This document shows, in pieces, positions 22,363 to 31,564 of a DNA stretch of 64,000 nt (the first letter of the stretch is position 1; every line of letters begins with the position of its first letter). A program made the translations under genes and the position numbers. The notes under the pieces are model-generated. The model did no database searches. It was not told the DNA's origin and worked only from the letters and a program-made list of their open reading frames with translations. The stretch lies in NCBI GenBank assembly GCA_004293905.1, contig RDZE01000027.1:1-64000 (forward strand), read 5' to 3'. The DNA comes from Cytophagales bacterium. Its GTDB lineage: Bacteria > Bacteroidota > Bacteroidia > Cytophagales > Microscillaceae.

Positions 22363-24798
22363 ATGAAACGATTCCATTGCACCTTATTGCTCTTTTTTTT
22401 GCTCCTAATCTCTACTTCTAACTTTGTATATGCGCAAAAAGGGGACATCATCAGTCAGATTGCTTGGGTGGGAGAGCAGCCTCCTGCCGAAGTACGTATT
22501 TTCCTTAAAGGCACATCGTATGGAGTGATAAGTCCTGTAAAAAATGAGAAATTTCTCCTTAGCCAAATTCCCTATGGTCAGTATAGGTTGGTGGTAGAAG
22601 CAGCAGGATACAATACTTTTGAGCAATCTATCAACCTTTCTACCCCTGAATTGGTGCAAGAAATACTCATGGAGGAGCAGAATAAAACTTTAGAAGGCAT
22701 TACCGTAGAGGCATCTTCTACACAGTTGGGTAAAAAATACCTGCAAGGTGTCGAGAATTTTGGAATTTATGAAGCCAAAAAGACTGAAGTAATTGTTTTG
22801 AAAGATATTAGTGCCAATTTATCAACCAACAATCCGCGCCAGCTTTTTGCACGCATAGCAGGGCTAAATATTTGGGAGAGCGATAGAGCAGGTTTGCAGT
22901 TAGGCATCGGAGGACGTGGTTTGAGTCCCAATAGGACAGCAAATTTCAACACTCGCCAAAACGGATACGACATCAGTGCCGATGCGCTTGGCTACCCCGA
23001 GAGCTACTATACACCCCCTGCCGAAGCCTTAGAAAAAATTGAAATCATCAGAGGGGCTGCCTCACTTCAATATGGTACTCAATTTGGTGGAATGCTCAAT
23101 TTTGTAATGAAAAAAGGCGAAGAAAAACCTTTTACCGTGAATCTACGCCAAACAATAGGTTCTTTTGGGTTTTGGGGCACTTTCAATAGTATAGGAGGTA
23201 CAATAGCTAAAGGAAAACTCAATTATTATTCTTTTTTTCAAAGAAAACAAGGTGGAGGGTGGCGACCTAATTCTGTTTTTGAAGCCAATAATTTCTACCT
23301 TTTCACACAATACCAATTGTCTAACCGCTGGAAAATAGCCTTAGAATATACCTATATGGATTATTTAGCCCAACAAGCAGGAGGTTTAACAGACCTTATG
23401 TTTGCACAAAACCCTCAACAGTCGGTCAGGGCGCGCAATTGGTTCAAAGTAAATTGGAACTTATGGGCGATGCACCTCACCTATGCCTTAAGCCCTAACG
23501 CACAGCTCAATTTGCGTACTTTTGGGCTTTATGCGAGCAGACAAGCATTGGGCAATTTGGAACGCATCAATGTGGCTGACTTTGGCTACAATAGAAGTTT
23601 GATTGCAGGCGAGTTTCAGAACATAGGCGCGGAGGCGCGATGGTTGCAACGCTATCAATGGGGAAGGCAAATGTCGGCATTGGTCATTGGGGCGCGTTTG
23701 TATAGAGGGATTACTTCGGCAAGGCAAGGCGATGCGAACAACAGCGCGAACCCCGATTTTTATTTCCTAAACCCCAATAATTTAGAAAATTCTGACTATA
23801 CTTTCCCGAATGATAATATAGCTTTTTTTGCTGAAAACATCATTAGTTTGTCTGAAAAATGGAGTCTTACACCGGGCATTCGTTGGGAGTATATCCGTAC
23901 TCAATCGGAGGGCTACTATAGGCAGCGGGTATTTGATTTTGCAGGCAATATCATTTCAGATGCACGCATAGAAGATGCACAAAGTAGAACGAGAAATTTT
24001 GTGTTATTGGGTTTAGGTTTGAGTTTCAAACCCAATAGTAAAGTAGAATTGTACGCCAATTGGTCGCAAAACTATAGAGCGATTAATTTTTCAGATTTGC
24101 GCATTCAGAATCCTAACTTTATAGTAGATGCCAATATACAAGACGAAAACGGATACAGTGCCGATATGGGTTTTAGAGGTACTGTGAAGAAATGGCTACA
24201 ATTCGATGTATCGGCATTTTATATGGCTTATAACAATCGCATTGGTGTATTGTTGAAAAACGATGTACCACCACTTTTCAACGAATACCGCTATCGCACG
24301 AATATTGCCGATGCCTATAATATTGGGTTAGAGAGCTTTGTGGAGTTCAATTTTCTACCGCTTATCCTTCCCGAAACCAATCATTTGCTTTCCATTTTTG
24401 CTAATTTTTCGTGGATAGATGCGCGCTATTTGGCTACACAAGACAAAAGCATAGCAGGTAAAAAGGTAGAGTTTGTTCCCCCTTTGATGTTGCGTTTGGG
24501 TATTAATTTCAAATCTACGCATTGGAAAATGGGTTTTCAATGGCTCTACACGCAAGAGCACTACACCGATGCGAGCAATGCCTTGCGCACAAGCACTGCC
24601 GTCAATGGCATTATTCCTACTTATCAGGTGGCAGACTGCTCGGTGGCTTATCAATGGAAGTACCTACAAATAGAAGCAAGTATGCACAATATTTTTGATG
24701 CTCGATACTTCACAAGGCGCGCCGAAGGCTACCCCGGTCCGGGAATTATTCCTGCCGATGGACGCAATGTTGCACTGACTGTAGGCGTTACTTTCTAA
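22363..24798 (+). CDS. TonB-dependent outer-membrane receptor, FecA-like
   Basis: 811 residues. Signal peptide (about 1-25, ending VYAQ), carboxypeptidase-like regulatory domain (about 27-110), plug domain (about 130-250) with IGGRGLSPNRTANFNTRQNG and IEIIRGAASLQYGTQFGGM, then a 22-strand-type beta barrel ending in the aromatic residue ALTVGVTF. The plug most resembles ferric-citrate-type receptors, so a ferric chelate is the likely cargo, but this is inference. The gene is followed 25 bases downstream by a TauE/SafE permease gene and transcribed away from the MEST-like hydrolase. Confidence 0.85.
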   Translation: MKRFHCTLLLFFLLLISTSNFVYAQKGDIISQIAWVGEQPPAEVRIFLKGTSYGVISPVKNEKFLLSQIPYGQYRLVVEAAGYNTFEQSINLSTPELVQEILMEEQNKTLEGITVEASSTQLGKKYLQGVENFGIYEAKKTEVIVLKDISANLSTNNPRQLFARIAGLNIWESDRAGLQLGIGGRGLSPNRTANFNTRQNGYDISADALGYPESYYTPPAEALEKIEIIRGAASLQYGTQFGGMLNFVMKKGEEKPFTVNLRQTIGSFGFWGTFNSIGGTIAKGKLNYYSFFQRKQGGGWRPNSVFEANNFYLFTQYQLSNRWKIALEYTYMDYLAQQAGGLTDLMFAQNPQQSVRARNWFKVNWNLWAMHLTYALSPNAQLNLRTFGLYASRQALGNLERINVADFGYNRSLIAGEFQNIGAEARWLQRYQWGRQMSALVIGARLYRGITSARQGDANNSANPDFYFLNPNNLENSDYTFPNDNIAFFAENIISLSEKWSLTPGIRWEYIRTQSEGYYRQRVFDFAGNIISDARIEDAQSRTRNFVLLGLGLSFKPNSKVELYANWSQNYRAINFSDLRIQNPNFIVDANIQDENGYSADMGFRGTVKKWLQFDVSAFYMAYNNRIGVLLKNDVPPLFNEYRYRTNIADAYNIGLESFVEFNFLPLILPETNHLLSIFANFSWIDARYLATQDKSIAGKKVEFVPPLMLRLGINFKSTHWKMGFQWLYTQEHYTDASNALRTSTAVNGIIPTYQVADCSVAYQWKYLQIEASMHNIFDARYFTRRAEGYPGPGIIPADGRNVALTVGVTF

Positions 24799-24823
24799 AA
24801 AAAGGAAATTTAGCAGATACCTC

Positions 24824-25555
24824 ATGACCGTAGAGCACTATGTTTTATTCTTAGGATTGGCATTTTTTGCCGAAATCATAGGCACTTTGTCAGGTTTTGG
24901 CTCCTCTATTTTGTTTGTGCCTTTGGCAACTTTATTCTTCGATTTTAAAACAGTCTTGGGAATTACGGCGATTTTCCATGTTTTCAGTAATATATCTAAA
25001 GTAGCCCTATTTGGGAAAAACATAGATCAATCTATCGCTTTTAAATTAGGGATACCTGCTATCTTGTTTGTCCTTGTAGGGGCTTGGCTCACGGCATATA
25101 TAGAACAAGAAAAAATCGCTTTTTTGATGAGTATTTTATTGATTGTATTATCTGTACTTTTACTCATTACAGACCATTTTTCATTGCCCAAAAACAACCT
25201 CAATCTTTACTTAGGAGGAGTTTTATCGGGTTTTTTAGCAGGGCTTATTGGCACAGGAGGAGCCATCAGAGGGATTACGTTAATCGCTTTTAATTTAGAA
25301 AAAAATGTATTTGTTGCTACTTCTGCGTTGATTGATTTAGGTGTTGATTTTAGCCGTGCAGTAGTGTATATATGGAATGGATATTTTTTAGTAGCATACT
25401 TGCCTTTGATTTTTATGCTAATGTTTATTAGTTTTTTAGGGACTTATGTAGGTAAAGTAGTACTTGAATACACTTCTCAAAAAGCATTTCGTTATGTGGT
25501 TTTGATTGTGATATTATGCAATGCCTTACTGCAAATCTTCAATCTTTTTTCCTAA
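24824..25555 (+). CDS. TauE/SafE family sulfite/anion permease
   Basis: 243 residues with about eight transmembrane helices in two halves. GFGSSILFVPLATLFFDFKT near the start and GFLAGLIGTGGAIRGITL in the middle carry the two family glycine-rich motifs. TauE/SafE proteins export or import sulfite, sulfonates or other organic anions; substrate not deducible. It is 25 bases downstream of the FecA-like receptor and its stop is two bases from the convergent gene that follows. Confidence 0.8.
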   Translation: MTVEHYVLFLGLAFFAEIIGTLSGFGSSILFVPLATLFFDFKTVLGITAIFHVFSNISKVALFGKNIDQSIAFKLGIPAILFVLVGAWLTAYIEQEKIAFLMSILLIVLSVLLLITDHFSLPKNNLNLYLGGVLSGFLAGLIGTGGAIRGITLIAFNLEKNVFVATSALIDLGVDFSRAVVYIWNGYFLVAYLPLIFMLMFISFLGTYVGKVVLEYTSQKAFRYVVLIVILCNALLQIFNLFS

Positions 25556-25557
25556 GT

Positions 25558-26010
25558 TTATTCCTCCACCATATCACCCAATTCGCGGCGGCAATGTTCT
25601 ATATCTTTCTGCATATTTTTTTTCCATCTAAAACCATTGAGCCACATCAGTTGCCAATTCGCTTTTCTATTATGTCTTCTAAACTTACTGTTGCTAATGC
25701 CCAAAGTTTTAGGAATAAGAACATAATTCACTTGGTATTTTTGCATAATATCTTGCACACAAGGATTGCCCAATGAAGTATTCTCAGGGTTGCGAATATA
25801 AATTTCAATGGGTAACTTTTTCTTGTTGTTAGATTGTTTATCTTCTTTTTCAAAGGCGTATAACTCTTTACCTCCTGTAAAATTACTGCTCTGACTACTG
25901 CGCCCCGTAACCATAGAGGTTTGTAAGTCTGCTTTGGGTTGGGCTTGTATAGTATTCATACATACTAATACAAAGATAAACAGGCATAATAAGGAGAGAA
26001 TTTTTTTCAT
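25558..26010 (-). CDS. small secreted protein, unknown function
   Basis: 150 residues from the ATG at 26010 (another ATG three codons upstream at 26019 is possible). Signal peptide MKKILSLLCLFIFVLVC... ending TIQAQ. The mature part is Ser/Lys-rich at first, with a basic C-terminal segment (SNSKFRRHNRKANW) and an aromatic WLNGFRWKKNM stretch. No family recognised. Convergent with the TauE/SafE gene. Confidence 0.5.
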   Translation of the reverse strand: MKKILSLLCLFIFVLVCMNTIQAQPKADLQTSMVTGRSSQSSNFTGGKELYAFEKEDKQSNNKKKLPIEIYIRNPENTSLGNPCVQDIMQKYQVNYVLIPKTLGISNSKFRRHNRKANWQLMWLNGFRWKKNMQKDIEHCRRELGDMVEE

Positions 26011-26101
26011 TGCTATCATTTTTTTATTGTGAATACTATTTACTCAAGCAAAAATGATGAAAGATTTATCCTAAAATACTACTTTTGTAAGAATAAAATC
26101 G

Positions 26102-26109
26102 TATTTTTG
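26102..26109 (+). promoter_or_regulatory. -7 box (TATTTTTG) for phaC
   Basis: TATTTTTG matches TAnnTTTG and lies 27 bases before the phaC start. A TTTG at 26084-26087 is 14 bases upstream, somewhat closer than the usual -33 spacing. Confidence 0.45.
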
Positions 26110-26136
26110 ATATAGAAAAACAGCAAAAAATGCAAT

Positions 26137-27189
26137 ATGGAAAATAATACTTTGCTTCAAAATATCAAACAAAGAATTAACAAATATATTCAAACTTTTT
26201 ATACTTGGCAGGAGCTCCACGAGGCAGAAGTAGGCGAAACTCCTCGCAAAACAGTTTGGCAACGTGATAAAGTACGCCTAATGCATTATTTAAGCCCCCA
26301 AACTACTACTTATCGCACCCCCTTATTAGTATCCTATGCACTCATCAATCGCTATCACATGATGGATTTGCAATCGGACAGAAGTTTGGTAAAAAAACTC
26401 CAACAATATGGGGCAGATATTTATGTTTTAGACACAGGCTACCCCAATCATACTGACCGCTACCTCACCATGAATGATTATGTGAATGGTTATTTGGGCG
26501 GTGCTATAGATTTTTTGAGAAAGCAATACCAATTAGAAAAAATCAACCTCTTGGGTATTTGTCAAGGAGGCACTTATGCAGTGATGTATGCAGCATTACA
26601 CCCTCAAAAAATTAAAAACTTAATCACAATGGTTACCCCTATTGATTTTGATAATGAGGAGGGAATTATTTTTAAATGGCTCAAATACATAGACGCAGAT
26701 ATTTTAGTAGATGGTATGCGAGGTGTTATACCGGGTTATGTAGCTGATGTAGGTTTTCAGATGGCAAAACCAATGCTTAAATTTAGAAAAGCACGAACTT
26801 TATTAGAGATTATGGACAATAAAGAAGCCATGCTCAACTACCTAAGAATGGAAAAATGGAACAATGACCAACCTTCTTTGGCTGGAGAAGCTGCAAAAGA
26901 GTTTATAAAAGCTATGTTTCAGCAGAATTTACTCATCAAAGGAGGATTGGAGATAGCCCAAAAGCCAGTGAATCTTTCAGCAATAGACATGCCTATTCTT
27001 ACTATTTATGCCGCTGAAGACCATTTAGTGCCTCCAGCCACTACCAAACCGCTCAATGATTTGGTGAGTTCGGCAGATAAAACCTTGTACGAATTTCCGG
27101 GAGGGCACGTAGGCGTGTTTACAGGCAGGCGTTCACAAGCTGAATTAGCACCTACCATCGCACAGTGGCTCAAAGAAAGAGATCACTAA
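26137..27189 (+). CDS. phaC: class III poly(R)-hydroxyalkanoate synthase, PhaC subunit
   Basis: 350 residues, the length of class III PhaC (about 355) rather than class I (about 590). It polymerises (R)-3-hydroxyacyl-CoA into storage polyester at the granule surface. The lipase-box-like GICQGG holds the nucleophilic cysteine (Cys142). The catalytic Asp is in YAAEDHLVPP (about 294) and the His in GGHVGVFTG (about 323). Class III enzymes normally need PhaE (and class IV PhaR), usually encoded next door, but neither is in the window. A MaoC-type hydratase at 37.0 kb could supply monomers. Convergent with a lipoprotein gene. Confidence 0.85.
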   Translation: MENNTLLQNIKQRINKYIQTFYTWQELHEAEVGETPRKTVWQRDKVRLMHYLSPQTTTYRTPLLVSYALINRYHMMDLQSDRSLVKKLQQYGADIYVLDTGYPNHTDRYLTMNDYVNGYLGGAIDFLRKQYQLEKINLLGICQGGTYAVMYAALHPQKIKNLITMVTPIDFDNEEGIIFKWLKYIDADILVDGMRGVIPGYVADVGFQMAKPMLKFRKARTLLEIMDNKEAMLNYLRMEKWNNDQPSLAGEAAKEFIKAMFQQNLLIKGGLEIAQKPVNLSAIDMPILTIYAAEDHLVPPATTKPLNDLVSSADKTLYEFPGGHVGVFTGRRSQAELAPTIAQWLKERDH

Positions 27190-27198
27190 TTTTTTCTT

Positions 27199-28344
27199 CT
27201 ACTCTTTCATTTTTTCATAATAATAAAGCGAATGTGCAGGCAGTAAATCGGGGTGTGCTATTTTGATAAAATCTTTCAGTATCAAATGCGGATTCATAGC
27301 CCCTGACTCCCAAAAATCCATACCGCCTGCTTTGGTACTTCTTTTTAAATTATGGTAAAGGTTACCCGTTTTCACAGCACGAAAATCTTTGTAGCGTGTA
27401 TCTAAAGAAAGTAAATTTTTTCGCTGTGTTAAAGTTCCTATGTTGAGCCAATAATCGGCACCAAGAGCCCAAGCATATACTTTTTCCAAATCTAAAGGTA
27501 GACTTCCTGTATTAGTATCATTTTCCCAAGCATAAGCTATGGCAGCATCTCGGAGTAGTTGCGCCATATAACTTTTGCCTCCGGGCATATACCAAATTTC
27601 TTTGTAAGGCAACCCTAATAACATTTTAGGGCGCAAGGAGGCTTTTTTTGCCAAATTTTTTGCTTCTATGTATTCACTTTCAATAGTATTAAAGATGGCT
27701 TCGGCTTCTTTTTCTCTGTTAAGTAATACCCCATAGAGTTTAATCCATTCGGCACGCCCCAAAGGATGTTGCTCTAACCATTCTTGAATGGGGATAAAAG
27801 TACCCCCTGAGCGTTGAAAAAACTGCAATATGGGGTTCTTTTCTATATTTGCATCACTGCTTAATAATATAGATTGGGTATGTGTTAATAATTTTTCCTT
27901 ATCTATTTCTGCTGAAAAGCCCAAATTTTGAATCTTTCCTTTTTCTACCAATCCCCTAATGTGAGGGCTATATACTAACTGTGCTTGTGTGATGGCAATG
28001 ATTTTAGAAGATGATAGCAACATTTCAAAAGCAGGTATTTGTGTGGTAGAGGTGAGTAGAAAAGAATTAATAGGCGTTTCTATGATTTGTGCTTGCGAAT
28101 ATTCATCGGGAGGGGTTTCATTAGAGCGTACTAATACATAAATAAGCGTATCTATTTGTGGACTTTGATTGGCAAAAATCTTGATTAGGGTATAGTTCTT
28201 ATGATAAGCAATTTGGAAGCATTTGGCATATTTGAGATTTAGCATCTTGTAAGTTTCTTGTTCATGGTAACCTTGTTGTGAAGTGTTGATATTACAAGAT
28301 ACAATACAATAACATAAAAGTAGACAGATGAATAATCTTAACAT
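27199..28344 (-). CDS. periplasmic metal-chelate-binding lipoprotein, BtuF/FecB-like
   Basis: 381 residues with a lipobox (CIVSC, Cys17). The protein has the two-lobed shape of helical-backbone binding proteins: ISSKIIAITQAQLVYSPHIRGLVEKGKI (given in part), a middle helix region EKEAEAIFNTIESEYIEAKNLAK, and the C-terminal lobe KMLLGLPYKEIWYMPGGKSY to the NIGTLTQRKNLLSLD segment. It binds a ferric siderophore, haem or cobalamin for an ABC importer; ligand uncertain. Neither permease nor ATPase is adjacent. The FecA-like receptor 3 kb upstream could be its outer-membrane counterpart. Confidence 0.7.
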   Translation of the reverse strand: MLRLFICLLLCYCIVSCNINTSQQGYHEQETYKMLNLKYAKCFQIAYHKNYTLIKIFANQSPQIDTLIYVLVRSNETPPDEYSQAQIIETPINSFLLTSTTQIPAFEMLLSSSKIIAITQAQLVYSPHIRGLVEKGKIQNLGFSAEIDKEKLLTHTQSILLSSDANIEKNPILQFFQRSGGTFIPIQEWLEQHPLGRAEWIKLYGVLLNREKEAEAIFNTIESEYIEAKNLAKKASLRPKMLLGLPYKEIWYMPGGKSYMAQLLRDAAIAYAWENDTNTGSLPLDLEKVYAWALGADYWLNIGTLTQRKNLLSLDTRYKDFRAVKTGNLYHNLKRSTKAGGMDFWESGAMNPHLILKDFIKIAHPDLLPAHSLYYYEKMKE

Positions 28345-28420
28345 AGTAGAGTTTTTGGGGCTTGGTGTAATATTTTTAAGTTTTTTTTCAAAAATATGAA
28401 TTTATTCCATAAAATTCGTT

Positions 28421-28428
28421 TATTTTTG
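28421..28428 (+). promoter_or_regulatory. -7 box (TATTTTTG) for the TerC-family gene
   Basis: TATTTTTG matches TAnnTTTG and lies 41 bases before the ATG at 28470, within a 125-base divergent intergenic region. No TTG at the standard distance. Confidence 0.4.
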
Positions 28429-28469
28429 CCATATCTATACTCATAAATTATTTATTTTTTGTATTTCAC

Positions 28470-29264
28470 ATGGAACACCTATTAGAAACAGGAGCAATCA
28501 TAAGCCTACTAACACTTACTGTAATGGAAATAGTTTTAGGCATTGATAACATAGTATTTATTTCTATCGTATCGGGAAGATTGCCACAAGAACAACAAAA
28601 GAAGGCAAGAAATTGGGGTTTAATTTTAGCATTATTACCACGTATTCTTTTGCTTTTGTCCATTTCTTGGCTCATAGGTTTGAAAGAACCTCTATTTCAA
28701 TTCGAGCTATTAGGCTTTCACATAGAAATGACAGGCAAGGGCTTAATACTCCTTTTAGGAGGGCTTTTCTTACTCTATAGTAGTACCAATGAAATACATC
28801 ATAAATTAGAAGGTGCACACGAACACCACGAAGATGCGCAAAATGCCAAAAAACTCTCTTTCAGTAAAGCCATTCTACAGATTATTTTACTCAATATTAT
28901 CTTCTCCTTCGATTCCGTTCTTACTGCCGTAGGACTTGCAGAGCACGTAGAGATTATGATTTTTGCCGTTATTTTTTCCTCGCTCATCATGATGCTTTTT
29001 GCAGGCTATATCAGTGATTTTGTTAATAAACACCCTACAGTAAAAATGTTGGCTCTCTCGTTTCTTTTGATGATTGGGTTCTTGTTAGTTTTAGAAGCCT
29101 TTGAGGTAGAAGTGCCTAAAGGGTATGTTTACTTTGCAATGGGTTTTTCTTTATTTGTAGAGGTGCTCAACCTTCGTATGACCGCAAGACAAGAGAAACT
29201 AAGAAAGTCAAAACAAAAAGTAGAAGTACAAACGGTAGGTTCTTCCGAACAAACAAACCATTAA
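28470..29264 (+). CDS. TerC-family integral membrane protein
   Basis: 264 residues with seven to eight hydrophobic helices. It carries the TerC hallmarks LTVMEIVLGIDNIVFISIVSGRL in its first helix (charged Glu and Asp within the membrane) and NIIFSFDSVLTAVGLAEH in the second half. TerC proteins are linked to tellurite resistance and to metal (manganese) homeostasis at the membrane. A His-rich loop between the halves (GAHEHHEDAQNAK) could bind metal. The gene is followed six bases later by a protein with a TerB-like motif, supporting a joint role. Confidence 0.85.
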   Translation: MEHLLETGAIISLLTLTVMEIVLGIDNIVFISIVSGRLPQEQQKKARNWGLILALLPRILLLLSISWLIGLKEPLFQFELLGFHIEMTGKGLILLLGGLFLLYSSTNEIHHKLEGAHEHHEDAQNAKKLSFSKAILQIILLNIIFSFDSVLTAVGLAEHVEIMIFAVIFSSLIMMLFAGYISDFVNKHPTVKMLALSFLLMIGFLLVLEAFEVEVPKGYVYFAMGFSLFVEVLNLRMTARQEKLRKSKQKVEVQTVGSSEQTNH

Positions 29265-29270
29265 TGTATT

Positions 29271-29711
29271 GTGAATCATTTGCAACATTTATATCAAAAA
29301 TATAAAAATACACGTCATTTACAATGGAATATTGAGGAGTTTATTCTTTTGTTAGAATTTTTCCCCGCGATGATGGTCATTATGAGTGATGGAATATATG
29401 ACGAAGAGGAAAAGGTGTATGTGAATAAACTTTCTCAAAATATGAGTCTTTTTTTAGCACAAGATGATATTAGGCTCTATTCTTCGGAAGATATGCAAGA
29501 AAAATTTAAGAATGAGTTAGAATATTTGGCAAATAACATAGACGATTGGAAAGATGAGTTTTTGGTAGTTCTACATGAGCATCTTCAAATTCACCCACAA
29601 AATAAAACACTCATCAATGATTTAATACATCTCATTGCGCAGGTTTCGCAGAGTGTTTCCAATGCCGAACAATCTATGATTCATTATATTTCAGAGCGAT
29701 TGGCACTCTAA
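29271..29711 (+). CDS. TerB-like small acidic protein (GTG start)
   Basis: 146 residues, almost wholly helical, acidic. Residues about 34-55 (MVIMSDGIYDEEEKVYVNKLS) resemble the metal-binding 'aDG.id..E......l' loop of TerB proteins. I take the GTG at 29271 as start because it lies six bases after the terC-family stop and no ATG is better placed. TerB-fold membership is inferred from one motif and from the TerC neighbour. The stop abuts the convergent gene with no gap. Confidence 0.5.
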   Translation: MNHLQHLYQKYKNTRHLQWNIEEFILLLEFFPAMMVIMSDGIYDEEEKVYVNKLSQNMSLFLAQDDIRLYSSEDMQEKFKNELEYLANNIDDWKDEFLVVLHEHLQIHPQNKTLINDLIHLIAQVSQSVSNAEQSMIHYISERLAL

Positions 29712-30743
29712 TCAGTCCAAAAATCGTTTGTGTACGAACTCTAAAAAGGCTTGTGCATTTTTTTCCTCCCAATTCCATTGGTAGTTTTTTGCTAATGTAC
29801 TGAGGTACTGTTCTGCTTGTTGCCAAGTATGAATAGTAGTATCTAACTCTGTGAGCGTTGCTTGCAGGGCAATGTTATCACCAGCAAATAATTGTTGTGT
29901 AAAAAGAAAACGTTGATTAATATTTATGTTTTCGCGTAATTGACTTATTTTTCGGCTATTGAGTTTATCTAATAGGGTAGGCTTTTGGTCGTGTTTGTGC
30001 AAATCGTTAATAGTAAGAGGAGCTTCTTCTTCCTTTTCCTTTTCCTTTTCTGTTGTAGCGGTATATGTTGGCGTAGTTTCGGAAGGGGATAGAGTAGGGG
30101 AGGGGGAGTCTTCTTTTGGGGCGTTTTCCTCGATGTTTTCCATTGTCGTTTCTGTGGCATCAGTAGAAGAAGGAGAAAAAAGCCAAGGAGCTACTACTTC
30201 GGGCTTGTCGAAGGCGTAGGGCATATATTGGCAGGTTTCCTGCCAAGTTTGAAGCGCATCTTCATAGTAAATTTCAGAAATGTGGCGTTCTGTTATTTTC
30301 TGAAAAAAAGTACTGTATACCACCTTATGAAAAACAATATATTTACTCCACTCTTTGAAAATACTAATGGGAATAAATTGTAATTTGAATTTTTCCAACC
30401 ATTGCGTAAGCGTTGCTTCGGGGGCATAGAGCCACGACAAAGTTTGGGAAGTAGCTTGCAATACCAAACGGTCAAAATCAGTGCGCTCTATATTGATATG
30501 TTGTGAAAGCAAGTTGAGTAAGTTTTGGAGTGCTTTTTTGACTTCGGGTGCTGAGTAGTCGAAAAAAGGGCTTTGTAATTGCGCGCTCTCTGCTTGCCAA
30601 ACATCATATAAATGTTTGATAATGAATAAGTTAATTTGTTTGCTTTCAGAAAAAGCAGTAAGGTCTTTGCCTTCTACATAAGTTTTGGGGTGTCTTTGCC
30701 AAAATTGCTCAAGGAGTTTTTGGGCTATATCGTCTGTTTGCAT
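29712..30743 (-). CDS. hypothetical protein with acidic low-complexity middle
   Basis: 343 residues from the ATG at 30743. An in-frame TTG at 30776 would start inside the T-run of the upstream terminator, so I reject it. The N-terminal part (1-170) and C-terminal part (about 265-343) are helical and rich in Trp and Gln. They are joined by a disordered acidic/Thr-rich linker (SPSPTLSPSETTPTY, then EKEKEKEEE). The linker DNA contains a short 6-bp repeat. No family recognised; no signal peptide. Confidence 0.5.
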   Translation of the reverse strand: MQTDDIAQKLLEQFWQRHPKTYVEGKDLTAFSESKQINLFIIKHLYDVWQAESAQLQSPFFDYSAPEVKKALQNLLNLLSQHINIERTDFDRLVLQATSQTLSWLYAPEATLTQWLEKFKLQFIPISIFKEWSKYIVFHKVVYSTFFQKITERHISEIYYEDALQTWQETCQYMPYAFDKPEVVAPWLFSPSSTDATETTMENIEENAPKEDSPSPTLSPSETTPTYTATTEKEKEKEEEAPLTINDLHKHDQKPTLLDKLNSRKISQLRENININQRFLFTQQLFAGDNIALQATLTELDTTIHTWQQAEQYLSTLAKNYQWNWEEKNAQAFLEFVHKRFLD

Positions 30744-30780
30744 TGAGAGAATGTGCTTATAATCAATTTGATACAAAAAA

Positions 30781-30810
30781 CCACAAAATAAAGACTCGTT
30801 TATTTTGTGG
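30781..30810 (-). terminator. rho-independent terminator after the OmpH/Skp-like gene
   Basis: A perfect 12-bp inverted repeat (30781-30792 against 30799-30810) with a 6-base loop. Read on the minus strand it is followed directly by TTTTTTG. It lies 47 bases after the stop of the OmpH/Skp-like gene and just before the next minus-strand gene, so it should separate their transcripts. Confidence 0.75.
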
Positions 30811-30856
30811 CAATCTTTAGATAAAACAAAGAATTTGACAACTAAATACCTATAAT

Positions 30857-31471
30857 TTATTTAGTTCCTTTTTCTTTGTATTCATCGTTAAGTCCTTTAA
30901 GAACCTCTTTGGTAATGTCTAAAGAAGCCTCTGCATATAAAATAATAGGATTTACTTTAGTATAACCCATAATATATACGTGTCCTTTTTCGGCAGCATA
31001 TCTTTTAAGGTAGTCTTGAACGTTGTTAAATAATTTTTCGTTCAATTTTTGCTCTTCTTCCAGGTATTGTCTGCCTACAATATCGCGGTAGTTTAATAAA
31101 TCTTGTTGTTTTTGACCTAAAGCTTTTTCTGTGTTTTGTGCTTGTTGCACTGACATAGAAGTATAGGTTTTTTGGAACGTTTGAATTTCTGCTTCTAATT
31201 GTTTGCCACGCGATTCTAAGTCAGTTTGAATAGTAGCTTGTTTTCCTTCTAATTCTTTACGGGCTTTTTTAGCAAATTCATAATTGAGTAATAAGCTATC
31301 AGTATTGACATAGACAATTGGCTGTATGCCTTCTTTTTTACCCTTGATTTCTACACTTACTGGAGGGTTTTGCGTTCCGCTGCCATTGTTAGAAGAGGTA
31401 AAGAATAAAATATATAATACTAAAACAGCTACGCCCAAAACGGCATTGAGAATGATAGATAAATTTTTCAC
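30857..31471 (-). CDS. OmpH/Skp-like periplasmic chaperone (GTG start)
   Basis: 204 residues: an N-terminal hydrophobic anchor or uncleaved signal (about 5-27), a short linker, then the OmpH pattern IVYVNTDSLLLNYEFAKKA, followed by a long coiled coil (about 70-165, rich in E/Q/K) and a return strand YIMGYTKVNPIILYAEASLDIT. Skp-type chaperones form trimeric tentacles that hold unfolded outer-membrane proteins. The start codon is GTG at 31471; upstream codons are not ATG. A terminator follows the gene. Confidence 0.8.
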   Translation of the reverse strand: MKNLSIILNAVLGVAVLVLYILFFTSSNNGSGTQNPPVSVEIKGKKEGIQPIVYVNTDSLLLNYEFAKKARKELEGKQATIQTDLESRGKQLEAEIQTFQKTYTSMSVQQAQNTEKALGQKQQDLLNYRDIVGRQYLEEEQKLNEKLFNNVQDYLKRYAAEKGHVYIMGYTKVNPIILYAEASLDITKEVLKGLNDEYKEKGTK

Positions 31472-31564
31472 GATAATGATTTGGATTTCTTGTTTAATTC
31501 GGTCGCAAATTTATGAAATATGTTTTCAATTACAATTTTTTCTTCCATAATTTTTTGTTTGCCA

